A DNA stretch of 64,000 nucleotides from Smittia aterrima (Eukaryota; Arthropoda; Insecta; Diptera; Chironomidae): assembly GCA_033063855.1 (NCBI GenBank), contig CP093831.1, forward strand, positions 14,818,001 through 14,882,000, written 5' to 3'. Shown here piece by piece: positions 51,701-64,000 of the stretch. The notes beneath the pieces are model-generated. The model had not been told where the DNA came from. It saw only the letters and a list, made by a program, of their open reading frames with translations, and ran no database searches. Made by a program: the position numbers and the translations under genes. How positions within the stretch are numbered: position 1 is the first letter of the stretch; every line of letters starts with the position of its first letter.

Positions 51701-54700
51701 AATGATTTCTTACCGCTATCTCCAGTTTTTTCTTTTAATTGCTGAATATATTTGTAAACTATTTAAATGAGAAATTATTTTCGCGTTGCTGAGTCGATTC
51801 GAGGAAAGAAATTTCCTGAGCAACGAATAAATTGTAAATATCGCCTCGAATTAATTGTTTATTAATGAGCGACTTTCGGGATTCTACTTCCACACTTTTC
51901 CTCTCGTTAGTTGATCGTCGGCTTGTTACGGATATTTTTTTTCCCACCGCGAAAGATTTCATGAAATTATTATTTTATCAACTGAAGCGGCAAGCGAATT
52001 ACAAAGTCGATTCTCGACGATTATTAAAAAGTAATTTGAATCATTGACGAAGTCTCGGCAATTTCCCCTCTCTCGCCGATGATCCAATATTAATATTTGT
52101 TTAATGGCACGCTGCTTGCTTTTTTTCTCGCTTCCGTCGCATCCACGAATAAAAACGTAATTGTCGGGAGTTTTCCAACCAAATGTTGCCAAATTAATTT
52201 GAAATTTACATAAATTTTTGTCACTCAATTCTATTTTCATTATTACATCAAATTACTGAAAATTATAATTTTTTAACATCTCGCTTCGCTCATGGTCACA
52301 CGAGCCAGCAGTTTTAACAAAGCCAAAGTTGGCAAACACAACGCAAAGGAAAACCAATCGACAATCTGAGTGGTAGATTGGATTTAAATTTTCTCGGAAT
52401 TTAAAGGCGGAGTTGCTTCTGGTCATTGTGAATTCATATGCAACTGCGATGACAAAAAAAGCTGCAGCATCAGCTTTGGCGACAAAAACGTTTCGATGAT
52501 GATGACAACAAAGCACGAAGAAGAAGATTTTTGATTTTGCGCATTTTGCGAACAAATGAAAATTGAAACAATCGCGAGAGAAGAGACAAAGGAGGACGTT
52601 CCTAAAACAGTCGCGAGCTAAAAGCTTAAGCCACGATTCCGTTTATCGCATCTGAATAAGGAGAGAAGCAATCGTTAAGCAAATTAAGCAGCAGTCATGA
52701 CCTATCTTACTGTAATGACCAACACAATTTAATTAATTGATTTTTTTCCCGGTTCGTCTGATAATGCGAAGGAAAAAAAACTTTTTATATATGTCAAGAA
52801 TTCGTCGTTTTTGCGTTGCTCGTTGCTCTTCTTCAACATGATATAACACAATCTTATTGCTATCATAAAAAGCGTAAAAATGGTAGACGATTTTTTCCTC
52901 GCCGAACGCTCTTCTCGCTCCTCTGATGAAGGCAATTTCGAAATAAAACTTGAAATCTTTGCCAATATGGCTTTAAAATGCGTTTGTTTGCATTCCCGTT
53001 CTCGAAGCGATGAAACGAAACTTTTGTAAGATGAGGGAGGAGAGTGAGCGCGAAACATTCCGAAAGCGTGATTGTTGTTCAATTGGAGTTTCTCAAACTT
53101 TTTTCCCTACTTCATCTCGGGCCTTCTAGGAATGCTCTGCTCTGCTCGCGAAAAGCGTGTAATCCTTTGGAATGTTAATTAAATTAAGTGATTGTTAAGT
53201 TTTACTCTCTCACAGGTTTTTGTGCGTTGAAAATTTTCTTGCCCCGCCTCGCATTAGAATTAATAATGCGAAAACTGAAAAGTGTTTGGTGAAGTTTTTT
53301 TTTCGTGAGATTGACATTTTATTTCATAAACTTCTTTGTAAAGTGATTGACCTTGAGCTGATTTTCTTTATAGCAATCAATTCGACAAGTCAACAACTCC
53401 CAAACTCTTAAAGCGATAATCTAAGCGACGAAAGTACCGAAATTTCCTTTCAAAGCTATAAAATAGAACATAAAACTTTTATGGACTATCTGTTGCTCGT
53501 TGCGTCGACGGGAATAGGCAATCGTTGTCTTCGATAGTTCGAGTTTGATTCGATGCCAAAGGCAAAGAGAAAGAAAAACTTTAATCGATTCAAGTTGGGG
53601 TTGAGTTTGTCTTCAACCCTTAAACATCCAATGTCTTGCGGTGAAGTCGATTTCGCCGTCGCTTATAAACTCTTGAGAAAGAAATTGTTTGATTTGCCGG
53701 ATAGAGCGTAAACTTTGACACTGCCAATCGACAATAAAGTAATAAAAAGAAATGTGAAACGAAACTTTTAAAAGCGAATTATCTTTGAGAAGAAAACTTG
53801 AATTGAAGTTTTTTTTTATCGTCCCATGGAGAGATTAACTCTTGATAGTGGTTTCGGGAGCTTATTAAACGAACATTTGCTGTCTAACTAAAACTAAGAA
53901 CAGAAAAGTTTGGAAGTTTCATGGAGTCGCTGACCGATTTAACTGTGACTCTGTCCCTCTGTGCAATGACATGCATGATTGTCTTCCCTTTTACTTCACA
54001 CGAAGCGACTTTGGTGCGAGAGATGGAATCATCGATAGCGTGAACGGAAAAGATGAAATCCGGTGAGCGCTCGTAATTACTGTCCGAGCACTCGCTCATT
54101 CAGTTTTGTGCAATTTTCATGATCTTTCGTTGCAAAGCTTCAGCCAACAGCGCTTTAAAATTAATTTTCCATTACGTCTGATTATCATCATTAATGACAG
54201 CCGCCGCCGCTCTTGTTCGCTCTCTGACCCACTTCTGTGTGAATCTTCTGCTAATTTTCACGAAACACTGCAATTGATCTCAACAAAAGTCGGTGGCGGC
54301 AATAAATTATCTGCGAGAATAATAAATTGTTTAATAAATTTCTCCCCTCGCCACGATCTCTGTCTTTCTCGTGTTATGCGGCGTAGGAAAGAATTCTGAA
54401 AATGCAAATGTGGAATGTTGTAAACATGCTTCACATCTTAGAACAGCATCAAGGAATGATATCAGAAGCAGCGGCAGCAAAATATTAACATAAGAATAAT
54501 TTGGATGTGTCTAGAGGGTTCGATGATATCAGAAGAGAACCGCCAGTGTCACTCCTGCAAATTCTATTTCATAAATAGTTTTCTATCCTCGCCAAAATAA
54601 AATTTATGTCTCCTTCAGTCTCCCCTAATTTCTCAAAATGTCAAAACAACTTGTAAAACAGGAATCGAAAGTATTTCTCTCTCTTCGCTGGAAAAGAACG

Positions 54701-57700
54701 AGCGAGGGAAGAAATAGAAAAGAAAATTATTTTCGTGGATATTTCTCCTTCGCTAAAGAAAGATAAACATTTCTGGCTGATGTTTGCATGGCAAATCTAT
54801 TTATTTATGACCAATTCATGGGACGTCAAATGGAAAACTATTATGGGTTTTCTCGGGACTTTTCCCGGAGATAAATCATTCGGTGTGAAAGAAAGGCATA
54901 GAAATCTGTCTGAATCTGATGATGGCTTGACTTTAAGGAGAAATTGCCCAAAATTATCTTCGTTTGACCATCGATCCATAATTCATTCAGTGTCTGGAAG
55001 GAGCTAGCGCTTGAGCTTGGCTTCTCTCCAGATATGCAAATGAACTCCGCCCGATAAAAATCAGTCGAATAAGGCGATTTATGTGTTACTGTGCTACCGT
55101 TATCTGATGCTCGAGCAGCAGGATTAATGATTGTTCTTCATGCTTCACTCTTAAATCATCCCATGAGACTCACGAGACACTTTCATGTATCATTTTAATT
55201 TGTTTCCGTTTGTTTTTCATTCAGCACATGACACTGACCGGAAAAACAAGAAAGACATGACCCGAATGTCTGGTGGGCAGGTAGAAGTGAATTTTTTCAT
55301 CTAAATCCTTTTAACCCTTTCACTCATGTCCCCTCAAGTGTCGTCGTCCATCTCCTCTTGTACGAGATGATTCAATGCGATCATAATTGTCACACAACAA
55401 AAAAGTATTTTCGCCTCGACATTTTCGGCTCGAAATTAATCAAATTTATTTAAATGCTCCCCGCAAAGTGACACGCTTGAATACATTCAAGGGAATTTGT
55501 TGTTTTGCCTCCAAATTACCATCCGACAAACGAAATAATTATTTTCAATGGCCATTCTCAGGGATTTCGTCCACTTTTGGAATGTTTATTTATCTCTGAT
55601 TTTAATGTTCACATTATTAGCGTCAGACCGATGGACTTTGCTACTGAGACACGTTTAATCATTCAACAAGGTTGTCGGAGGGTGTTTTATCACTTGGAAA
55701 AGTCGAAAGAGAGAGAACGAGAGTTTGGGATAATTTTTGAAAAATCGTCAGAGCAAAGGCAGAAAAATTAGCTGAAATTTATTTTTCCATCCCGCCTGCT
55801 CTTGTGTGATGGATTTTCTTTTGTTGAGAAGCCACTTTAAGGGGATTTCGGTTGGAAATGATATGAATGGCTCTGTTTTGTTTTATCCTCTTCGCTCTTG
55901 CTAAATTAGCCTTTGCAAACAAACAAATTTAACAAGGAGAGAGATTCACCTGAAATTGTTTCTTCTGCTCATTTATTTCTCGGATCGTGTTTGTTCATTC
56001 TTCTTCTGCTCCGACCAGAAAGGATCGCCTCACAACACCAACTGAATTACAATTGGCGGTCATCTCTAAAACGCTTCTGCTTTATATTTTCATTCGCTGG
56101 TCTCGCTGATTTCAAAACATTTTCTTGTTTTATTTCGGATCGTTTGAGGGAAACCATGTGCTCATCGTTATTTGGCTTTCGGGAGTGAGTGAGTGAGCGA
56201 GTAAGGAAGAGCGAGAACATTCCAATCGACGAAATTAAATATTAATCTGTTTACAGTAAAGAAAACGACGTTGCTTAAACCCCGATCACGTTTTGACTTC
56301 TTTTGCTGATGCGGACAAGTTTTTCTCTCTTTGCCACGATACTTTGATGGTCAAAAATTCTCTTGATTTGATTTTCGGTCGAGATTTTTCTTTGATGTGA
56401 TGTCCATAAATCATCGAAATATAAAAGTTTTTCGATGATGGCAAAAAGATCGAGGGAAATTCGTTCACTTAATATCTTGAGTAACATATGACGGTGTCCT
56501 TAGAGAAAATGTGGCAATAAATTTTTCATGATTCGGAAGAAAACATTTGCTGCCTTTGGGCGAAACGCAAACTGATTTGCCAATAAATTACTAAGCATAT
56601 TTGCAAATCTACACAATCATTACTGTAAATGGTGCGAAATGAACGACTCCTATCTTTTCAGATACTTTCGTGCAACTCCTGTAGTGAAGAAATGTAAAAA
56701 CAATGATGAGCATGACTGTTAATTACAAACTGCGAACATCAGATTAATGCTTCTGTAATGTTCAACTTCATTTGGAAGCCTATCAGTGATGAGAAAATTA
56801 AAGGAATTACATTTTATTTCTAAGTTTAGATATTTCAAAAGAAATTTATGTTGGATTAATGTTCCTCAAAATAAGCAAATGTTTTACTAACAATTGAAAG
56901 GTTCTCTTGCAACACTTAAAATGATTATAACATCAGAGGTCGCTTTACAAATATTTTAAACAGAAGCATAAAACATTTATGCAAGCATTAATTTTTGAAT
57001 TTATAAATTTGAATAAGACATTTGAATGATTTAACAATAATTTTGGTGATCTCACCACATAAATTAAAAATTGAATATTCAGCAGCATAACAAACATTCC
57101 GAAGCTACATGCTACAAAAACGTGAACGATTTGGTTAATCGAAGGCTGTGCAATGCACTTTCACACAGTAAACAGAAGAGACGAACATTGTGAGAGGAGA
57201 AAAAAGCGATTAACGATTTCATCATCTTAATAACATCTCCTTCCTTACCTTGCGATTAGCCGAAAGAGAATTGATAGTTCGCTTGTAACTAATTGTGTTT
57301 TCTAATGTTCGTTTTCTCTATGACGACCAATTACTAAGTTTTCTTTGCTATGCGGGAACTTGTCGAACCCTCAGACTTCAACTCACTTACGAAGTGCTCC
57401 CTAATGGACTTTTCCCTTCAATTCTTTAATGTTATCAGTATGACTAGACGGACGCAGCATCGCTTGATTGATTGTTCGTGTAGCCCAACTCAATCTAATG
57501 ATAGTTTCTTACCGAAAGGTCAACAGGGGCGAGCACACAAGCGACAGATTTTAATTAAACTATTCTGCATCGCTACTGAGTTAAATAGTCGACGGCATTC
57601 TAATCTAATCAGACACGAGTAGACCGACTTAAGACTTCGATCGACGAGCCATGAATCAGGTAAAAGAAAACATTGCCAAATCAGTAAACAAATACAACGT

Positions 57701-58900
57701 GACGCGGGACACGCGGGACACACAGATGTTGTGACCAAACATGACGATTACAAAGCAGAATTTACTTGAGGTATGTGCCAAATCAAGCAATTTACTTTTT
57801 TTTTTAGATTTTCAACTTTTCGTTATCGTTATCGTGTGTGATGAGATAAACGAATATGGCAAGTAGTGCTAAGTCTGCACGCAACAGCACATGATAGAGC
57901 GAGTCATTGATAAGCTTCAATTTTTTGGGAATTCCAAGAGTAAAACTCTTCAGCTTTGCGTGTGACACTCGCTCATTCCTGAAATTGCAAAAATAAAAAA
58001 ATATTGGACGACTCATTTACTCCAAAGAAGCTCGCAGAAATTAGATTTGCCTCTGGCTCATCATTAATGAGCTCAACATGCAATCCACCAGCTCGAAGTT
58101 CACTTGTCAGCGTATGTGTAGAAACCATAATTTGCTAATTACGAGTGGAACTTTGTTTGGTCTGATTTTTAATATTGATTGAAACTTAATTACGCTCTTA
58201 AGTGGACTTCCGGTAGCTCTGGCTCCAAAAACGCTCCACATTTCGGATTAGCTGATCTTACATGAGTGATTATCAGCGAGCGCGACTGACCCCGCGAGCA
58301 TGAATAAATGGAACGAATTTTTCATCTTCAGTGACCGTCAATTGATGCTACCTTCTTATTTTTGCTTAATGAAACGCTTCACGGAGATATTTCAGATGAT
58401 GCTGATGCTGATTACCTTCACATTAACGTAACAGAGCAAATTAAATTACAGGTTGTTGTATCGAAGCTTCATTAACGGAAATCAAAAGAGAGAGACTTTG
58501 TAATGGGCTTTGGTAGCACGACAATAATTGATGATGGGGGTCCTATTGCACTCAAGCGCCGTTTAGAAATTCCAATACAAGTTTAAGTAAAATTGACATA
58601 GTCAATGCTAAGAGATAACAAATAAAATGATAACAGCAAACGAATAAAATTTATTAGACTTTGATACATGAGCTTGCTTGGTGAGTAATGAAGAATTTCA
58701 ATGATTTCAAATTACATTTTTAACAAAAAAAAAATTGCCAATTGCTTGATGAATCGTATCGCACTCAATCAAGTTGATTTCTCGCTTGATTATCGAATGA
58801 AAAAAGCTCTGAATGTCAAGTCATGTGTTGTCCTTGTGTCTCGGCTAAATGAGTTTTCCAAAAAGAAAGTTTCACTCATTTTTACCTTCATTGAATAAAA
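39740..58900. other. Long gene-free stretch between the two rotund-family loci
   Basis: About 19 kb without a supportable exon. A relatively GC-rich patch near 40140-40235 contains two TCAGT initiator-like motifs and could be a distal promoter or 5' exon. A short GAGTGAGT microsatellite lies near 56185-56205 and a doubled ACGCGGGAC unit near 57700-57720. The rest is AT-rich with numerous ATTA and TAAT homeodomain-type words, which is expected by chance at this composition. Confidence 0.4.
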
Positions 58901-58974
58901 ATGAAAATAAATAAAGTTTCATAGAAAGTTTGTTGAGTATCACTCTACTCTTCGAGTCAGACTAGTTCGAGTAT

Positions 58975-59015
58975 CAAGAATTTCGATGCTAGTACGAGTT
59001 TCGATGCTCGTATAT
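58975..59015. repeat. Two-copy tandem repeat of about 20 bp
   Basis: TTTCGATGCTAGTACGAG is followed directly by TTTCGATGCTCGTAT. It lies next to the receptor pseudogene and has no evident role. Confidence 0.5.
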
Positions 59016-59439
59016 TTGCTGTCATCTACTTTTGACATTTTATTTGTTAGAAGCTTTCCTTCGACTTACTCTCTAAACATAAATTTCCGAAGATATGCAA
59101 TGCTTGTGCTCCTATAAAATGAAAGAATAAACATTCTAAAGTAAATATGTTTTTGCTTGCCAACTTAAAATTCAAGGGTGCAGCTTTATTATCACGATAT
59201 GTGAAAAATACATTTAAAAACGCGATGAAGAAACGATTCACATGATCATTCTTCTAAACATTTCGAACCGAGTTGATCTTTCAGATAACAGCAATAGACA
59301 AAAAGAAAAGCCAAACTTTAAAACCAGCACTTCAGTCATTAAATGTTAAAACTGCGGGTTCATCATCTGATTTTGTTGACGAGGTGATGTTAGTTTCATC
59401 GACAACTAATTTCGCCATATTTCAAGATTCCAAAAATTA

Positions 59440-60187
59440 ACCTGAGTGTAGAATGCGTGACTTTAGTGGTGTTCAAACTTTCCAATTGATCATTTCTCGT
59501 CACTTTGTAAAATGTTGTAAAATTGCGGACTCTAGCTGCTGATTCGTGAAATCTAATTGCGATTCCTTCTTCATTTCCATATCCTGATTTTCTTTTATTC
59601 TCTTTCTTGATTTTATGGAGGAAAATTTTCTTTGGCTTTCACAACAATCTCATATCCGTTGAAATTTTTAAATCTTTTTCAAAAAAACTCTAAGTTTTTC
59701 CAGAGTTTTTCTCTGTATATCATCGTGTTTACTACGATTTCATTCCATCCTCGACAATTTGGTTGCTGAAATTTTTGACGTGGGATTTTTATTTCAAACA
59801 CCTACTCGAAGAGAAAATAGAATTGAATCGAGACTGCAATGAACTGCATCACTAGTTTTATTTTGTCGTATTTTATATCTTGAATGTAAACCAGGTATTG
59901 ACTATTGTTTAAGTCCCTAGACTATACAAAGAGCTCAATAAACGAATCCCGATTGTCAAATATAAAAACTGCCGAAGTTTGTATTGGTTTGTATTCCCTG
60001 CCTTATCTCGGACTATTTCATTCACGAATGAAAATAATTCACTTGTATCTTCACCAATTACAACAAAATCAAATGATTCTTGCTGCTTTTCGTAATATTT
60101 GCTTATCACCTGATTCACATGCAGAATTAAACTGGAGAGTCCAAAAGCTTTAGCAAATAAAACAAGAAACATAAAAATCGTCTTCAT
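59440..60187 (-). pseudogene. Ionotropic-receptor (IR) pseudogene, N-terminal part
   Basis: Reads like the ligand-binding N-terminal half of a divergent insect chemosensory ionotropic receptor (variant glutamate-receptor family). An ATG at 60187 starts a hydrophobic signal peptide (MKTIFMFLVLFAKAFG), then SFDFVVIG and a helix-like segment. Near 59965-59980 a one-base shift moves the similarity to the next frame, AVFIFDNRDSF. In that frame stop codons interrupt it (TAG at about 59924 and 59804, then TGA and TAA), while family-like pieces continue on both sides: YLVYIQDI, EKLWKN and FKNFNGYEIVV; the last resembles the common IR motif N-[FY]-x-G-C-E-L. No pore or membrane part was found downstream. 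Frameshift plus several stops make it a dead copy. The family assignment rests on motif memory only. Confidence 0.55.
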
Positions 60188-60189
60188 CC

Positions 60190-63025
60190 TTCTAATAAAA
60201 TGAAATTAAACATTTTCGATTGATCAGCGACAAGTATTTGACTTGTAAACATTACTTTATTTTGTTGTTAGCTTTGCGACACAAATTTGAAATAAATGAA
60301 TTCGACAGTTGTTTTAAAAATAAATCAACGACGAAGCGTTCTCAATTGTTCCCAATGCTATCTCTAAGCGTCAGCTGAAATTAAAAATTTGTTGCATTTC
60401 TCCTGACTCTCCCGAAGAAACTGAAAGTATTGTAAACCCTTTGCAAGAATAGTAGAAAGGGAACTCGGTCGTGTAACACATTTAATTCGACGGGGTAGTT
60501 TTTTTTCTGAAATCATTTCTATTGGATGAAAAAAATTCTATTGACGGAAAAGGAAACTTTTTTTGTCGAGTCTGAAAACCATTAAGAAAAAATATCCAAC
60601 GATTTAATTTATTCATGAGTAGGTACATCTTTCTCGCGCATTTCGAAATAATCCCAGCAACTGACTTCAAGTTTTTTTTTTGCTCAAATTATAAAAAAAC
60701 GTGTTTCTAAATATTTAATTTAATGTTACAACCCTTAGCTGCAACTCGAGGTTGAGAAGCAAGTAAAAAACTGAAATTGGCGGGAAATGACGAGCTTTGG
60801 TGGAGGAAACGGAGAAAACTGAATCAACATCAACCACCCCTGACAACGCGTGACTGGTTAATGAGCAAAAAATTGATTAGGACAGAGCGAGAAATATTAA
60901 TTTCAAATTTTATTAAATTTCTTATTCGACTGCACAACTTTCCAATTTCTAATCGCGATCAGTTTAACGAACTTAGAGGAAGAAGCAGGAAGTAGAAATT
61001 GCCTGCCAAAACTTTTCTGTTTTCTCACTATCTACCTGAGCATTTTCTCATATTCAAATCGAGTTTTTGCTCTTTCGCTGCTTCCCAAAATATTCAATGT
61101 CAGTTCCGATAGGAGCAAAAAACGAGATGCAGACAATAATAATTTTAATTTAATTCAGCAGTTTATTCGGCAACAAACACGGCAAAAAAATCTTTTTGTG
61201 TATCAGAGAAGGAGGAAAAAAATCGAACTAATAAAAAAAACTTGGTCACAAAAGGGAAGAACAACTTTTACGATAAAATACCGCTAGAGATTTTTTTGCT
61301 TCGCCAACGATTTAGAAAAAAACATTAATGAAAACGAATGCATCTGTTAGCAGAGACTTAAGCTCTCCAAAGTGGACAGGTCGACAATGATGTCAACAAA
61401 CAGATTTCAGGTTGATTTATTAATAAAAAGAAATAAATTGTTTTCTTCTTCTAAGATCTAAAAAATTATTGACAAATTGAATTGACGGTATTTTTAAATC
61501 TTTATCCCAAAAACATTCGCAACTTGTTAATGATTTAAATCTTTGCTAATGTTTCTCGTTAATTGGAATTATCAACATTTTCCAATTATCGATGAGTGAT
61601 GAAAGTTTTTGAATATTTTTACGATTAACTTTCGAGGAATTTTATAAATTTCACTAAATTAAAAATGTTGCAATTTTCTCTTCAGAAAATTATAAAATTT
61701 GATCGCCTCGTGTCAGCGAAAAAAAAAGAGACAAACATTTCAATTCTACTAAATTTTGATTTTTTACTCTTTCAACGTTATCTGTCCATTATCTTATCAC
61801 CATAAATATTAATAATAAACTTAAATGTTCCAAACTGAGCCACTTCAAAAAATCACAAAAATTTTTCCTAGAAATGGAAATTCTAATAAATACTTCAAAT
61901 TTAATTGAATTAATTTCGATAATTTTGGTTGGAATATAATTCCACAAAATGATTTAACGTCACGAGATAATAAATCGATTGGCAATTTAAGAAATATTTT
62001 GACTTCGCAGTGATCGCAAAAAATGAAATATTTTAATGAAGATGCACCAAATGAATGAATTTTAATGAATCTTCAGTGTTAGAGGGAATTGTTTTCTACT
62101 AATGAAAATAAGTGGAACGTTTAGGTTTTTGTATCGCGACGATTATCGTCATAACTCGATGATTCAGTTTCAGGGAAAAGAAAGGCAAATTGCATTAGTT
62201 TCTCACTCGTGCCGAAATGTCTTGATCATTATTATTATTATTTAAGTTACGGACAAAAACGTGGCCACAAGGGACCGACGAAAAGCTCAAGATTAGCCAG
62301 CTCCATGTTGCTTGCAGTTAGCTGAACTCTTTTCTTTTTTTTTTTTGTTCGATTTTAATTAGTTCGAGCATGTTTTTTGTGATTCCCCTTTTGGATTTTT
62401 TTTCTCCCTCCACGAGGAAAAATCTCTCTGACATACTAACACAACTAACACTTCAGCACATTTTTTACATTTTCTCTCTCAATTTTTTTTTCTTACGTCT
62501 CCCTTGTACTTGCACAGACAAAAAAAAAGTTTGAACATCGTATAGATTTTTTTTCGGTTTGATGCCGAACAATAATAAGAAGATACAATATTATCGTACA
62601 TACATAGCCGAAAAAAAAAGTCATCATCATACAAGCAAACTATTATACAACACGAAGAAAAAATTCGGTGAGGACCAAAATATTTTTTCTTCCGAGCCAA
62701 AAAAAAACCCGAGAGTTCAGTTTGGTGAAGCACGCGGGACTCGTCGCGACTCGATAAAAAAAAACTTTGAAAAATCGAGGCAATAAAAAAGAAGAAGAAA
62801 ATATCGTTCTGTTCTGTAAATGAAATTTCCTTGTGAATTTTCCTCGAGACGAAAATAGGAAAATTCGCTTTCGTGTGTTTGTGAAAAAAATAAAAATAGC
62901 AAAACAATTTTTTTTTTCGCGGTGTTGTAAACAAAAGAGAGGAGCAACAATACGGAAATTTAAAGACGCAACAATAGACAACTTGAAGCTAATGTCGTGA
63001 CGAAGATAATTTAAGATAATTTTGA
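60190..63025. other. No gene seen; presumed 5' region of the plus-strand rotund-family paralogue
   Basis: AT-rich, with long A and T runs especially at 62.3-62.9 kb. Frames of up to 151 residues on the minus strand here are built from Phe/Lys/Ser codons of poly(A)/(T) runs. It probably carries the promoter and first exon of the gene whose coding exon begins at 63.1 kb. Confidence 0.4.
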
Positions 63026-63124
63026 TGTCCTGAATGTCGCGATAATTTATCGTTTGTGCCTTTGCTACTTAGTGATCGTCGAGCACAACTACTCGCGTAT
63101 ATCATAAAACGCAGCGACAGACGT

Positions 63125-63508
63125 AAGCTGGAGAGTGGACGTGTGGAAAGCCGGGCCCACTTCGGGCTTGATTATCACAACTCTCCTTTAATGGCTGAAA
63201 CAGTGACCGGCGAATTCGTTCACCGTTCAATTGATCAACTTCGTTCAATGAACGAGCGCGGAACATTAGGCGCTGTTATTCATGATTATAAGCAATTTAC
63301 CGATTTAAGAAATCATATTGTGACTGATTATACGATCAAAAATAATTTGAATAATAACAATAATCTTATCGACAATCGAAATACGAGTGCAAGCATCCAT
63401 AATCAATCACCTGCTTTGGATCAGAAGCAGCATCAACAGCACTACAGCACACCAACAACACCTCCAACTCCTTTGTCTATCACGGACGCCCAAATGAACG
63501 ACGCAAAG
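63125..63508 (+). CDS. N-terminal exon of a second rotund/squeeze-family gene (partial)
   Basis: The segment HRSIDQLRSMNERGTL and the preceding GLDYHNSPLMAE match HRSIDQLRSLNERGIL and GLEYHHNSPLIGE in the alternative rn exon at 25.8-26.3 kb. Both exons end at phase 0 after a Lys codon; here the donor is AAG/GTAAGA at 63509. The rest is Asn/Gln/Ser/Thr-rich, ending TPPTPLSITDAQMNDAK. The zinc-finger exon must lie beyond the window. By family knowledge, Squeeze is the fly paralogue of Rotund, so this is most simply squeeze, but no finger is visible to prove it. The frame is open from about 63026 and has no ATG before 63191, although conserved residues lie upstream of it; the true start is probably in an upstream exon, so the left end given is approximate. 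Confidence 0.6.
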
Positions 63509-64000
63509 GTAAGACAACTTTTCGCTCAACTTGTGATTGATAAGTGAATGTGTCTGCATCCGGGAACAATTTCGAAGAATTTCGATAAAATAAAATGCGG
63601 AAATAAAAATCGAACGGCAGTCGGGACTTGAAAGAAGTCGGGCGAGAGCGAAAATGATTAAAGAAAAATATTTTGAGAGATAAAAAAGTTGGATATTTAC
63701 TTTGTCGCTCGTTCTCGCTTTCCTCCCGGAATCGTTCTCCGAGGAAATTGAAAATACAACGAACGAGAGAAAACTCTCATTTGTTGATTTTTTCTTCCTT
63801 TCTGCTCCAAGACAAATAATTATTATTGTTTTTAATGAAAACAGCAGCCGAAAAATTCTCCAAATATTTATCTTTAATCTTTTTATTCGGTAGCAATTTG
63901 AATGTCATCTTGATAAGTTAGGGAAATTCTTAATCAACAGAATTGAACTTCAGAATTAATTGAAACGACAGAATTACAAAGTTCGATCAATGAATTGTCG
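63509..64000 (+). other. First visible intron of the rotund/squeeze-family paralogue
   Basis: Follows the AAG/GTAAGA donor. AT-rich, no acceptor followed by a zinc-finger frame is reached before the window ends. Confidence 0.5.

Noticed and set aside
54735..55007. Plus-strand 90-residue frame (start WLMFAWQIYLF-like segment)
   Set aside because: The opposite strand is also open, no ATG with context at its real start, no partner exon found.
57350..57738. Paired 90- and 72-residue frames on opposite strands
   Set aside because: No domain or splice-linked continuation; neighbouring ACGCGGGAC tandem repeat suggests non-coding sequence.
59047..59241. Minus-strand 64-residue frame as a possible membrane part of the IR pseudogene
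   Set aside because: It could not be aligned in memory with any IR pore or third membrane segment, so it was not added to the pseudogene.
62479..62981. Minus-strand frames of 112-151 residues near the paralogue promoter
   Set aside because: Phe/Lys/Ser-rich translations of poly(A) and poly(T) runs; three overlapping frames open at once.
1..64000. CRISPR arrays, bacterial operons, riboswitches or rRNA
   Set aside because: The window is clearly eukaryotic (spliced insect genes); no regularly spaced repeats or rRNA-like sequence were seen.

Overview
The window looks like nuclear DNA of a lower dipteran, probably a midge or another nematoceran; the species cannot be fixed from the sequence. The evidence is AT-rich DNA, short introns (58-200 bp) with GT-AG ends in most genes, and a gene set of insect type: a fly-type NINAC myosin III, a larval hexamerin, a Rotund-type zinc-finger factor and a decayed ionotropic chemoreceptor. 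I rebuilt the spliced genes by hand from exon reading frames, intron ends and intron phases.

Left, gene-dense part (1-24 kb). MAPKAP kinase 2 (+, about 2.0-3.4 kb) lies tail to tail with ninaC (-, 4.3-10.2 kb). A hexamerin gene (-, 12.4-15.7 kb) follows. Its protein is about 1085 residues because two phosphoserine-type and His/Gln-rich blocks are inserted into an otherwise recognisable hexamerin fold. Behind its promoter lies a diverged tandem repeat of about 420 bp. At 21.3-22.3 kb a small two-coding-exon gene encodes an 83-residue protein with 20 Cys and 15 His, which I match to no known family.

Middle (23.9-31.3 kb). A seven-exon gene on the minus strand encodes a Rotund (rn) type C2H2 factor. 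An alternative first coding exon inside its last large intron predicts a second protein with a different N-terminus, the arrangement known for Drosophila rotund/roughened eye.

Right part (31.3-64 kb). About 31 kb hold no intact gene that I can support. It contains tRNA-like repeat fragments near 39 kb and an ionotropic-receptor pseudogene near 59.5-60.2 kb. At 63.1 kb a plus-strand exon is a paralogue of the alternative rn exon, with the same intron phase. This suggests a second rn/squeeze-family gene running head to head with rn and leaving the window, so the empty stretch may be shared regulatory DNA or 5' UTR introns.

The genes do not form one pathway. They serve stress signalling (MAPKAP kinase 2), phototransduction (NINAC), protein storage (hexamerin) and developmental patterning (Rotund family).
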